A stretch of 54,798 nt of DNA, from the NCBI GenBank assembly GCA_038131365.1, contig JAYPPH010000004.1, positions 1 through 54,798 of the forward strand, written 5' to 3'. The notes below the pieces were generated by a model. It saw only the letters and a program-made list of their open reading frames with translations. It did no database searches and had not been told where the DNA came from. The position numbers were made by a program, and so were the translations under genes. This DNA is from Marisalimonas marina (GTDB lineage Bacteria > Pseudomonadota > Alphaproteobacteria > Puniceispirillales > Marisalimonadaceae). How positions within the stretch are numbered: position 1 is the first letter of the stretch; the number at the start of each line of letters is the position of its first letter. This document shows, piece after piece, positions 17,543 to 25,259 of this stretch.

Positions 17543-17944
17543 ATGAAAATTCAAGGTGGTTGTTATTGTGGTGAAATAAGATATTTATCTTCAGGAAAGC
17601 CTGAAGCATCAATTCAATGTCATTGTAGAGAATGTCAATATATCACAGGTGGTAATCCTAATGTTCTAATGATTTTGCCTTTAGATGATTTTCAATTTAC
17701 AAAAGGGAACCCTAAAGAATTTAAACGAAGTGATTTAGAAAATCCTGTTACCAGATTGTTTTGTAATAATTGTGGAACAGCTATTGGAACAAAGAGTCCT
17801 TTGAGAGAAAAATCAATTATTTTAAAAGTTGGAACTTTTGATGACCCTTCAGTCTTTAAACCAGAAATAGCTATTTTTACATGTGATATGCAAAAATTTC
17901 ATCATATTGATGGTAGTTTAAAATCTTTTGATAAAAGACCATAA
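17543..17944 (+). CDS. GFA-family (Mss4-like, CENP-V type) zinc protein
   Basis: A 133 aa protein with the full zinc-binding cysteine set of the GFA family: GGCYCGEIRY near the N-terminus, CHCRECQ around residue 30 and LFCNNCGTAIG around residue 73. Members include glutathione-dependent formaldehyde-activating enzyme and many uncharacterised homologues, so the formaldehyde role should not be assumed. It is co-directional with the two small genes upstream, and the glycosyltransferase gene starts 16 bp downstream. Confidence 0.88.
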   Translation: MKIQGGCYCGEIRYLSSGKPEASIQCHCRECQYITGGNPNVLMILPLDDFQFTKGNPKEFKRSDLENPVTRLFCNNCGTAIGTKSPLREKSIILKVGTFDDPSVFKPEIAIFTCDMQKFHHIDGSLKSFDKRP

Positions 17945-17960
17945 AAATCATTTTATTTAG

Positions 17961-18815
17961 ATGATAATTGGTAAAAATCTATATGATATTTCTGTTATTA
18001 TCCCAACACTTGATAGATGTGAATTACTCAGAAGAGCTTTAGATTCTGTTTTAAAACAAACTAACAAACCAAGAGAAATAATTGTCGTTGATAATGGATC
18101 AAAAGATAATACTCACCAAATGGTCACTTCGTTGTTTTCTTGTGTTAATTATTTGAAAGAAAATAAAGGTGGTGTTAGTGCTGCAAGAAATAAGGGTATA
18201 TTAAGTGCTAAATCTAGGTGGATTGCCCTATTAGACTCTGATGATGTTTGGAAGCCAGAAAAATTAGAAAAGCAAATAACCTTTCATATTAATAATCCTA
18301 AATATAGATTAATTCATACAAATGAAATTTGGTATAGAAATGGTGAATTTTTAAATCAGCATAAGAAACATCAAAAATCAGGAGGGAACATATTTAAAAA
18401 TTCATTGTCTTTATGTTGTGTTTCTCCAAGTAGCGCCCTTTTAAAAAAAGATATATTTAATGAATATGGTTATTTTGATGAGAGTTTAGAAGTTTGTGAA
18501 GATTATGATATGTGGATAAGAATATCAGCAAAAGAGGAGGTTGGGTATATAGATGATCCATTGGTTATTAAACATGGAGGACATAGTGACCAACTTTCCA
18601 AAAAATATTGGGGAATGGATAGGTTTAGGATAAAGTGCCTGGAAAAAAATCTAAATAGTCATTGGTTTACTATTGAACAAAGACAAATCGTAATTAAAAC
18701 CTTAATAAAAAAATTAAAAATATTAACCAATGGTGCCAATAAAAGAGGAAATATAGACATTTTAAAAAAATATAATGAAAAACTTCTTTTTTGGACAAAT
18801 AAAGTTGATGAATAA
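17961..18815 (+). CDS. Family 2 glycosyltransferase
   Basis: A 284 aa cytoplasmic GT-A fold enzyme. It has the N-terminal ISVIIPTLDRCELLRRALDSVLKQT block, the sugar-nucleotide site IIVVDNGSKDNT, then GGVSAARNKGI and the metal-binding DSDDVW motif (around residues 92-97), then the CCVSPSSALLKK and EDYDMWIRIS acceptor-side motifs. No membrane helix. The acceptor is unknown. It heads a tight run with a nucleosidase, a radical SAM enzyme, an SDR and a rhodanese; its last codons contain the start of the nucleosidase gene. Confidence 0.85.
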   Translation: MIIGKNLYDISVIIPTLDRCELLRRALDSVLKQTNKPREIIVVDNGSKDNTHQMVTSLFSCVNYLKENKGGVSAARNKGILSAKSRWIALLDSDDVWKPEKLEKQITFHINNPKYRLIHTNEIWYRNGEFLNQHKKHQKSGGNIFKNSLSLCCVSPSSALLKKDIFNEYGYFDESLEVCEDYDMWIRISAKEEVGYIDDPLVIKHGGHSDQLSKKYWGMDRFRIKCLEKNLNSHWFTIEQRQIVIKTLIKKLKILTNGANKRGNIDILKKYNEKLLFWTNKVDE

Positions 18816-19659
18816 AAAAAATAAAATAAATAATTTTTCAGTTAGGTGGGTTATAGCCTTAAAAGAAGAAGCTAAAACTATTATAAATCATTATGAATTG
18901 CGTCCTGTTAATGAAAATCATTTATTTCCAATTTTTAAAAATGTTGATGAAACTCATTGGCTAGTTCTATCTGGGATAGGTAGACATAATGCAGCAGCGG
19001 CGACTTCATACCTTTATTCAACCAGTAATGTAATGCAAAATACTGCATGGATTAACATTGGAATTGCGGGATGTGGCCAAGGTAAATATGGGGATCTTTG
19101 TTTAGTTGATAAAATTTCTAAAAATTTTGGGCAATCTAGATATCCAACTACAAAGCCTAGAACACATTTGCCCAAAATGAATTTGTTTACATCTGACGTT
19201 CCAATTAACGATTACTCATCACAAGAATTAATAGATATGGAAGGAATCGCTTTCTATGACATAGTGAGTAAGTTTACTTCAAATGAATTAATATGTTTAA
19301 TGAAAGTAATTTCAGATGGTCCTGAAAATAATATCAAATCTCTAAATAGGGATAAAATTATAAATTTGATTAAATCGAATATAAACAATATTGAAGAAAT
19401 TGTTTCTTATTATGAAAAACTATCTCAGCTTGATTTTCTTAATAATCAAAAAACATATTTATTTACCCAAATTACATCTAATTGGCACTTTACAGTTACT
19501 CAAAAATATAAATTAGAAAATTTGTTAAGAAGGATAAAGGTTTTTTTATGTGATAAAAATGTACTTGAAATAATTAAAGACTGTAAGAAGGGTAATTCAG
19601 TTCTTAATATTTTGGATCTTAAAATTAAGCAAAGTGAAGTTGACTGGAGTAATTCTTGA
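18808..19659 (+). CDS. MTA/SAH-nucleosidase-like protein (phosphorylase superfamily)
   Basis: N-ribosyl hydrolase/phosphorylase fold (283 aa). The start is set at the ATG at 18808, which overlaps the end of the glycosyltransferase gene by 8 bp. An upstream in-frame ATG at 18775 would bury it deeper. Key MTAN-like positions are visible: ALKEEAK (E20/E21, corresponding to catalytic E12 of E. coli MTAN), IGIAGCGQGKYGDLCLVD, the ribose-binding M144-E145-G, and the catalytic Asp in KVISDG (D170). The last 100 residues are extra and probably helical. Possible substrates are SAH, MTA or 5'-deoxyadenosine; the last would fit the adjacent radical SAM gene (inference). The stop overlaps the next start (TTGA). 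Confidence 0.72.
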   Translation: MNKKNKINNFSVRWVIALKEEAKTIINHYELRPVNENHLFPIFKNVDETHWLVLSGIGRHNAAAATSYLYSTSNVMQNTAWINIGIAGCGQGKYGDLCLVDKISKNFGQSRYPTTKPRTHLPKMNLFTSDVPINDYSSQELIDMEGIAFYDIVSKFTSNELICLMKVISDGPENNIKSLNRDKIINLIKSNINNIEEIVSYYEKLSQLDFLNNQKTYLFTQITSNWHFTVTQKYKLENLLRRIKVFLCDKNVLEIIKDCKKGNSVLNILDLKIKQSEVDWSNS

Positions 19660-20648
19660 TTGAAACAATTTATATTGAAGAAAAAATTAGAAATCATCCT
19701 AGAACTCATTTTATTTTATCGAAATTTAAGAAAGCACGCTGTATCGAAATAGATAAATATGGAGAAATCTTTAACAAGCGTAATCAAAATTTTAGAATTC
19801 AAAAATCTTCTCCTAAACTAATACTTGCTCACAAAAGTAGTGGATTAGTACTGCCTGCTCCTGAGGGTTTTGGCATAGGAAATTCAAAAAATTTTTATTT
19901 CTCTCATATGTATAATTGTATCTATGATTGTAGGTATTGTTTTCTACAAGGTATGTACTCTTCGGCAAATTATGTAATCTTCGTTAATTTTGATGATTTT
20001 AATGCTGAGCTTGAAAAGGTGATTGAAGAAAATAAAGGTACTAAAATCACATTTTTTTCTGGTTATGATTGTGACTCTTTAGCCTTGGAGAGTGTTACTG
20101 GCTTCGCAAACCATATATTAAAATTGTTTAGAAAATATACTGATGTTGATCTCGAGTTTAGAACTAAGAGTTTGCAACAGATCCCGTTTATCACATCTAA
20201 ACCTATGAAAAATATTATTTTAGCCTACAGCTTAATGCCTGAAATAATGTCATCTGCTTTGGATAATAAAACACCAACAATAGCAAAGCGGATTAATGTT
20301 ATGAAAAAATTAGCTTCAAAAGGTTGGAGTATAGGCCTTCGTTTTGATCCTTTAATACATGGAAAAAATTGGAAGGTATTATATAAAGATTTATTAGAAT
20401 CTGTTTTAAATTCATTACCTTTAAATTCGATTCATTCTGTAAGTTTTGGCGCATTGAGGTTCCCAAAAAAAATGTTTAAAAGCATTACAAAATTATATCC
20501 AGAAGAAAAATTGTTTTCGGGACCATTATCTAATAATGATGGTATTGTTTCATATGACTATGAGATTGAAGAAGAAATGACTTCTTTCTGTAAAGATATA
20601 ACTATTAAGTATGTAGACCAGAGTAAAATTTTTAAGTGTTCGGTTTAG
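19656..20648 (+). CDS. Radical SAM enzyme of the spore photoproduct lyase family
   Basis: A 330 aa radical SAM protein. The [4Fe-4S] motif is C88-IYD-C92-RY-C95. C139, in ITFFSGYDCDSLALE, sits where the conserved hydrogen-donor cysteine of Bacillus SP lyase lies (SPL uses C90/C94/C97 and C141, almost identical spacing). SP lyase repairs 5-thyminyl-5,6-dihydrothymine in spore DNA, but this organism is not a spore former, so the substrate may be another photoproduct or a nucleotide-like molecule. The start is TTG at 19656, overlapping the nucleosidase stop by four bases, consistent with translational coupling. Confidence 0.85.
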   Translation: MIETIYIEEKIRNHPRTHFILSKFKKARCIEIDKYGEIFNKRNQNFRIQKSSPKLILAHKSSGLVLPAPEGFGIGNSKNFYFSHMYNCIYDCRYCFLQGMYSSANYVIFVNFDDFNAELEKVIEENKGTKITFFSGYDCDSLALESVTGFANHILKLFRKYTDVDLEFRTKSLQQIPFITSKPMKNIILAYSLMPEIMSSALDNKTPTIAKRINVMKKLASKGWSIGLRFDPLIHGKNWKVLYKDLLESVLNSLPLNSIHSVSFGALRFPKKMFKSITKLYPEEKLFSGPLSNNDGIVSYDYEIEEEMTSFCKDITIKYVDQSKIFKCSV

Positions 20649-20665
20649 TTTGAAAGTTTTAAAAT

Positions 20666-21370
20666 ATGAAAGATAAATGTGTTTTAATTACAGGAAGTTC
20701 TAAGGGTATAGGTCTGTCAATAACTCAGAAACTATTAGAGCTAGGTGCTAAAGTGATTGGGATAGCAAGAGATCATGAAAGTATTAAAATTGATAACGAT
20801 AATTATATAAAATATACCTGTGATGTAAGTGATTTAATTAGATTTGAAAATTCTATTAAATTAATAATAAAAAATCATCCAGATATTAATGTCTTGATCA
20901 GTAATGCCGGTAATGGTCAATTTGGTCCTTTAGAAAATTTTTCTGTAAAACAAATTAATGATTTTATTACAACAAATTTAACGTCGCATTTAATTATTTC
21001 AAAATATTTATTGTCTCATTTTAAAAAAATAAAAATAGGAGATATTATTTTTATTGGTTCAGAGGCAAGTTTGTTAGGGGCAAAAAATGGAGGTCTCTAT
21101 TGCACAGCCAAGTTTGGATTAAGAGGACTGTCTCAATCCTTGCGTAAAGACCTTGTTGGAAGCAATATACGTGTTTGTATTATAAATCCAGGAATGGTAA
21201 GAACTAGTTTTTTTGATAAGCTTAGATTTTCTCCTGGTGATGATGTAGAAAACTCTATTAGTTTAGGAGATATTGCCAATACAACAGCAAATATTCTCTT
21301 GCTTGATAGAAATACAGTTGTTGATGAAATTAATATTTCACCTGCAACAAAGGTTATTAATTTTAAATAA
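20666..21370 (+). CDS. Short-chain dehydrogenase/reductase in the radical SAM cluster
   Basis: NAD(P)-dependent SDR, 234 aa. The cofactor motif is TGSSKGIG (residues 9-16), then the CDVSD acidic turn, the NAG motif (ISNAGNG), catalytic Ser in IFIGSEASL and the Y-C-T-A-K active site. The C-terminal INPGMVRTSFF is the usual PG motif. Substrate not predictable. It begins 17 bp after the radical SAM gene on the same strand, and the rhodanese gene starts 19 bp downstream. Confidence 0.88.
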   Translation: MKDKCVLITGSSKGIGLSITQKLLELGAKVIGIARDHESIKIDNDNYIKYTCDVSDLIRFENSIKLIIKNHPDINVLISNAGNGQFGPLENFSVKQINDFITTNLTSHLIISKYLLSHFKKIKIGDIIFIGSEASLLGAKNGGLYCTAKFGLRGLSQSLRKDLVGSNIRVCIINPGMVRTSFFDKLRFSPGDDVENSISLGDIANTTANILLLDRNTVVDEINISPATKVINFK

Positions 21371-21389
21371 TAGTATTAAAGAAATAGAA

Positions 21390-21797
21390 ATGATAAATAA
21401 AATTATATTGATACTTTTATCAAGTTGTTTTTTAGTAACTAGTATGTCTGCTGAAACTCTTGATATAAATAATGATGAAATTAACAAACTAATGAATAAT
21501 AATGTTCCAATTGTGGATATTAGGACTTCGGAGGAGTGGAAACAAACTGGAATTGTTCAAAATAGTGTTTTGTTAACTTTTTTTGAAAAGGATGGAAGTT
21601 ATAATTTTGAAACATGGTATAGAAAATTAGGTTATTTGATAGATATAAATAAACCTTTTATTTTGATTTGTAGAAGTGGAAGACGAACAAAATTAGTATC
21701 AAAAATGTTAAATAATCATTCGGATATGACTATTTATAATGCTGAAAACGGTATTAATTCTTGGCTTAAATCAAATTTAAATACAGTGAAACCCTAA
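21390..21797 (+). CDS. Secreted rhodanese-domain protein
   Basis: A 135 aa protein with a Sec signal peptide (MINKIILILLSSCFLVTSMSA) followed by one rhodanese domain: IVDIRTSEEW and the active-site loop C94-RSGRRT. The frame runs back to 21273, but the start at the ATG at 21390 gives the signal peptide and removes the overlap with the SDR gene. Periplasmic single-domain rhodaneses handle sulfane sulfur or act as binding domains; the role here is unknown. Last gene of the run 17961-21797; converges with pal. Confidence 0.83.
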   Translation: MINKIILILLSSCFLVTSMSAETLDINNDEINKLMNNNVPIVDIRTSEEWKQTGIVQNSVLLTFFEKDGSYNFETWYRKLGYLIDINKPFILICRSGRRTKLVSKMLNNHSDMTIYNAENGINSWLKSNLNTVKP

Positions 21798-21814
21798 ATT
21801 CAGTAGTAATGAAA

Positions 21815-22348
21815 TTACTCAATAACGGTAACGGCACGTCTATTTTTTGACCATGCCATGTTATTAGATCCAACAACAGCAGGCTTTTCTTTACCATAAG
21901 AAATAACCTTAATTCTGTCAGGGTCTATACCTTGTATTACTAAATAATCTCTAACAGCAGTTGCTCTTTGCTCACCTAATGCTAGGTTATACTCACGAGT
22001 TCCTCTTTCATCACAATGACCTTCAATTATAAAATTTAAGTCACTATTAACTCTTAGGAATCTTGACTGAGCATCTAATAATATTTTTGCACTTGAATCT
22101 AACTCTGCAGAGTCATAATCAAATAAAACTCTATCACCAACTGCAATTAATTTATCAGCAGCTGTTTGTTTAGCTTGAGCAAATAAACTTTGTTTTTTAT
22201 CAACAGAACTTGAGGCAGATCCTGAAGTAGATCCACTGCTGGAGGATGTTGCAGCTGTGCCACTCACAACCTTTTGAGAGGCTGTCTCACATGCTGAAAG
22301 AAAAAGAAAACTTGAAATAGTTGATAATACAATTAATTTATTTTTCAT
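21815..22348 (-). CDS. pal: Peptidoglycan-associated lipoprotein Pal
   Basis: Outer-membrane lipoprotein of the Tol-Pal system (177 aa). Lipobox L17-S-A-C20, a Ser/Gly linker (about residues 28-50), then an OmpA-type peptidoglycan-binding domain with VLFDYDSAEL, NFIIEGHCDERGTREYNLALGEQRA and ISYGKEKPAV motifs. Unusually, no tolQRAB or ybgF neighbours are present. Its only same-strand neighbour is the 89 aa gene whose 3' end overlaps the pal start by 11 bp. It converges with the rhodanese gene. Confidence 0.96.
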   Translation of the reverse strand: MKNKLIVLSTISSFLFLSACETASQKVVSGTAATSSSSGSTSGSASSSVDKKQSLFAQAKQTAADKLIAVGDRVLFDYDSAELDSSAKILLDAQSRFLRVNSDLNFIIEGHCDERGTREYNLALGEQRATAVRDYLVIQGIDPDRIKVISYGKEKPAVVGSNNMAWSKNRRAVTVIE

Positions 22349-22607
22349 TAGATTTACCTATTATATATCCTTTTTTAATAATTTTACTAAAAAGCCTAGA
22401 AACTGGCTTTTCTTTTTGTTCACAAAATTTAGACTCTGTAATAAATCTGTCTTTAACAGCAAATTCACTTAAATAAATTTCTTCGTTGTTTTGAGATTTA
22501 AGTTTGTAATGAAGAATACCATTCAAAATTTTTTTTCCTGATATAGAAAATGTAATATCAAGATTATCTTTTTTATAAATTTTGGTATTTAATTCAATTT
22601 CGGCCAT
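22338..22607 (-). CDS. Small protein upstream of pal, function unknown (89 aa)
   Basis: Unrecognised soluble 89 aa protein, Lys-rich, with probable beta strands in the first half (ELNTKIYKKDNLDITFSISG, ILHYKLKS) and one cysteine. No signal peptide or membrane span. It overlaps the start of pal by 11 bp, indicating coupled translation and an operon with pal. Its upstream region is the 22608-22912 divergent intergenic space that holds two large palindromes. Confidence 0.62.
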   Translation of the reverse strand: MAEIELNTKIYKKDNLDITFSISGKKILNGILHYKLKSQNNEEIYLSEFAVKDRFITESKFCEQKEKPVSRLFSKIIKKGYIIGKSNEK

Positions 22608-22695
22608 TTTTATCCTACATAAAAAACACCATTTTTTTTACAAGGGAGCGGCCACCTTTTAACTAGTACACAATAATTGAAATATTATGTCTATG

Positions 22696-22724
22696 TTTTT
22701 ATTTCACGATTCGTGAAATAAAAA
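22696..22724. promoter_or_regulatory. 29 bp perfect palindrome (operator- or hairpin-forming)
   Basis: Two 14 nt arms around a single central T: left arm TTTTTATTTCACGA (22696-22709), right arm TCGTGAAATAAAAA (22711-22724). The core TTTCACGATTCGTGAAA looks like a dimeric-repressor operator. As RNA it would form a hairpin followed by U-rich sequence on either strand, so a bidirectional terminator is the alternative. Neither flanking gene needs a terminator here, which favours an operator or the end of an unannotated small transcript. Confidence 0.6.
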
Positions 22725-22762
22725 GTTTGTGTTTTTATAAATTATTATACTTATTTATAAGG

Positions 22763-22802
22763 GTGAGCTCAGATTATATCCAACTAGCAAATCTGAGCTC
22801 AC
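22763..22802. promoter_or_regulatory. Long inverted repeat / stem-loop with 13 bp arms
   Basis: Arms GTGAGCTCAGATT (22763-22775) and AATCTGAGCTCAC (22790-22802) are perfect complements, with a 14 nt loop. G-T pairs extend the stem by two. The right side is followed by TTTCATTT, a weak U-tract on the plus strand. It could be a factor-independent terminator of a short plus-strand transcript starting inside this region, or a regulatory site ahead of the HTH gene. Confidence 0.6.
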
Positions 22803-22912
22803 TTTCATTTAATAAATTTTCTCTTTCATAAATTTAATGAGTTAATTAAAAATTCTTTTTTTAAAATATTTAATATCTTATGATTTATTAGCTAAATTGG
22901 GGGATTTAGTTG

Positions 22913-23401
22913 ATGGAAAAAATGCAATATTTTCTTGAAGATAATTTTCTAAAGCTATGGCATCATTTTTTATCATTTGAAATAGACAGATCAAAAGCAG
23001 CAGTAAAATTATTCGGTAGTGCTAATGGGTATTTAGTGTTTCAAGTTATATGTTGGCATCATGTATTAGTTATAACATTTCTTAACGATCACAAACTAAG
23101 AGACGAGGCCGTTAAATTGTGGTTCAAAATATCTAAAGCTGAATTAGAATCATCTACTGTTTTAACTTATAGTCTAATAGCTGATCTAACATCACTCAGT
23201 ATAGAAACTGTCAGAAGGCAGGTTAAAAAATTAGAGGAAAATAATTGGGTTTCCTATTCTAAGAAAAAAGGTGTGATATTAAATTCAAGTGATAAAAATA
23301 TAGAATATTTAGTACATACATTTAATAAAAATGAAGTTAAAAATTTAGGACGATTTATGGACGTCGTATGTAAAGAACTTAAAAATCAAAAGTTAATGTA
23401 A
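22913..23401 (+). CDS. Winged-helix DNA-binding protein
   Basis: A 162 aa protein. The C-terminal half has a helix-turn-helix: SLIADLTSLSIETVRRQVKKLEENNWVSYSKKKGVIL (about residues 91-127), the recognition-helix pattern of CRP/MarR-type winged helices. The N-terminal 80 residues (FLKLWHHFLSF, YLVFQVICWHHVL) are helical and may hold a ligand or dimer interface. The ATG at 22913 is preferred over the TTG at 22910 because GGGGGA at about 22899-22904 is well spaced to it. Directly upstream of the frameshifted SDR, which it may regulate, possibly together with itself through the palindromes upstream (inference). Confidence 0.72.
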   Translation: MEKMQYFLEDNFLKLWHHFLSFEIDRSKAAVKLFGSANGYLVFQVICWHHVLVITFLNDHKLRDEAVKLWFKISKAELESSTVLTYSLIADLTSLSIETVRRQVKKLEENNWVSYSKKKGVILNSSDKNIEYLVHTFNKNEVKNLGRFMDVVCKELKNQKLM

Positions 23402-23412
23402 AGGGTTTTCGC

Positions 23413-24173
23413 TTGAATATTGAAAATAAGGTTGTTGTTATAACGGGAGGAGCAAGGGGTATTGGTCTTGCACTTGCAAAAAGATTTTTATTAGAAAAAC
23501 CAAAAATAATCATTTTAGTCGATTTAAATTTTGATGATTTAGAATTAAATAACAATGATTTGTTTGTAAAAAATGTGATGTAACCGATGAAATTAGCATT
23601 AACTTATTGATTGATGAAGTAAATCAAAAATATGGATTAATAGATATTTTTTGTTCTAATGCAGGAATTTTATCTCTTGGTGATGAACAGGCATCAGTTG
23701 AAGATTGGAACAGAAACTGGAATTTACATGTTATGTCTCATGCGCTTGCCGCAAAAAAATTAATACCAGATATGTTAAAACGTGGAAGTGGTTATTTTGT
23801 AAATACAGCTTCAGCTGCAGGATTACTTAGTCATATAGACTCTATAACTTATTCTACAACTAAGCATGCTGCTATAGGTTTGGCAGAATGGCTTGCAATT
23901 TCATATGGTAAAAAAGGTATTGGTGTATCAGTACTGTGCCCACAAGCTGTGGAGACTGATATGACCAAAGGAAGAGAAAACGAGGTTTCAGCCTTAGATG
24001 GTATGATGAAGCCAGAAGAAGTCGCCATAGAAGTTATTAAAGCAATTAAAAATGAAGATTTCCTAATTTCACCCCATGATCAAGTCATAGGTTATTTTCA
24101 AAATAAAGCTAATAATTACTCACGCTGGATTGGAGGTATGCAAAAATTAAAAGAGAGGCTTAATAAGCCCTAA
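23413..24173 (+). pseudogene. Short-chain dehydrogenase with a single-base frameshift in an A tract
   Basis: The first part (TTG at 23413: NIENKVVVITGGARGIGLAL... to NDLFVKN) carries the SDR cofactor motif TGGARGIG. The rest (CDVTDEI..., NAGIL, YSTTKHAAIGLAEW, CPQAVETDMTKG) is a good SDR from about 23574 on, but in another frame. The join is at the A6 run 23568-23573; one additional A would restore LFVKKCDVTDE, the expected Asp-Val turn of an SDR. Apart from this the gene is intact to 24173, so a recent mutation, a sequencing or assembly indel, or recoding are all possible. An internal start at 23607 would give a 188 aa protein without the NAD site. Confidence 0.8.
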
Positions 24174-24176
24174 CTT

Positions 24177-25247
24177 TTAAATAGCATCTGCAATGGCTGA
24201 ACCACAAGTTGAGGTAGTCGCTTTACCGCCTAGATCACCTGTTCTATATTCCTCTTTTTCTAAAACTTCTTCTATAGCTCTTACAATATTATCAGATGCA
24301 TTTTTATGCCCGAGGTGTTCAAGCATCATTGCGCCTGCCCATATTTGACCAATTGGATTTGCAATACCTTTACCAGCAATATCAGGCGCAGATCCATGAA
24401 CTGGCTCAAATAATGAAGGAAAGTTTTTTTCTGGGTTTATATTTCCAGATGGAGCTATTCCAATAGTTCCTGTACAAGCTGGACCTAAATCAGATAAAAT
24501 ATCTCCAAATAAATTGGAAGCGACAACAACATTGAATTTTTCAGGATTAAGTACGAAATGTGCACAAAGGATATCAATATGATATTTATCCCATTTAATG
24601 TCTGGGTATGTTTTAGCCATTGATTCAACTCTTTCATCCCAGTAAGGCATTGTTATTGAGATACCATTTGATTTTGTAGCTGAAGTTAAATGTTTTTTTT
24701 CTGTCTTTTGTGCTAACTCAAAAGCAAATTTTAAAACCCTGTCAACTCCAACCCTAGACATCACAGTTTCTTGCATTACAATTTCTCTATCTGTGTCAGG
24801 AAACATTTTACCGCCAATTGAAGAGTACTCACCTTCCGTGTTCTCTCGAATGATATAAAAATCAATATCTCCTGGTTTTTTGTTTGCTAGTGGAGAAGGT
24901 ACACCAGGCATAAGTTTTACAGGCCTTAAGTTAATATACTGATCAAACTCTCTTCTGAATTTTAACAAAGATCCCCAAAGTGAGACATGATCAGGGATTT
25001 TCTCTGGCCAGCCAACAGCTCCAAAAAATAATGCATCATGTGAACCAATTTGATTTTTCCAATCATCTGGCATCATTTGACCATGTTTAGAATAGTATTC
25101 GTATGAGCTAAAATCAAAATGATCAAGTTGTAGGTTTATTCCATATTTATTTGAAACTACCTCTAATACTTTTAATGCCTCAGGCACAACTTCAGTTCCG
25201 ATACCATCTCCAGGGATAACTGCAATGTTATATTTATTTTTACTCAT
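24177..25247 (-). CDS. ttuC: Tartrate dehydrogenase / D-malate dehydrogenase type beta-decarboxylating enzyme
   Basis: A 356 aa member of the isocitrate/isopropylmalate dehydrogenase family: VIPGDGIGTEVVPEALKVL at the N-terminus, LLKFRREFDQYINLRPVKL, IIRENTEGEYSSIGG and the metal-binding ASNLFGDILSDLGPACTGTIGIAPSGNINP block, then EPVHGSAPDIAGKGIANP. The SLWGSLLKFRREFDQY and EGEYSS segments match tartrate/D-malate (TtuC/DmlA) enzymes rather than LeuB. Reaction: NAD-dependent oxidation of D-malate or tartrate, with decarboxylation possible. An AAGGAA RBS precedes the ATG. It lies 12 bp downstream of the NIPSNAP gene, probably as one operon. Confidence 0.88.
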   Translation of the reverse strand: MSKNKYNIAVIPGDGIGTEVVPEALKVLEVVSNKYGINLQLDHFDFSSYEYYSKHGQMMPDDWKNQIGSHDALFFGAVGWPEKIPDHVSLWGSLLKFRREFDQYINLRPVKLMPGVPSPLANKKPGDIDFYIIRENTEGEYSSIGGKMFPDTDREIVMQETVMSRVGVDRVLKFAFELAQKTEKKHLTSATKSNGISITMPYWDERVESMAKTYPDIKWDKYHIDILCAHFVLNPEKFNVVVASNLFGDILSDLGPACTGTIGIAPSGNINPEKNFPSLFEPVHGSAPDIAGKGIANPIGQIWAGAMMLEHLGHKNASDNIVRAIEEVLEKEEYRTGDLGGKATTSTCGSAIADAI

Positions 25248-25259
25248 TTAAATTCCTTA

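Larger units (their letters stand above)
22608..22912. other. Divergent intergenic region with two strong inverted repeats
   Basis: About 305 bp separating the minus-strand pal operon from the plus-strand HTH gene. Both genes are transcribed outward, so the region must hold both promoters. It contains two near-perfect palindromes (22696-22724 and 22763-22802, listed separately). No ORF with an RBS was found. The remaining sequence is AT-rich. Confidence 0.6.
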
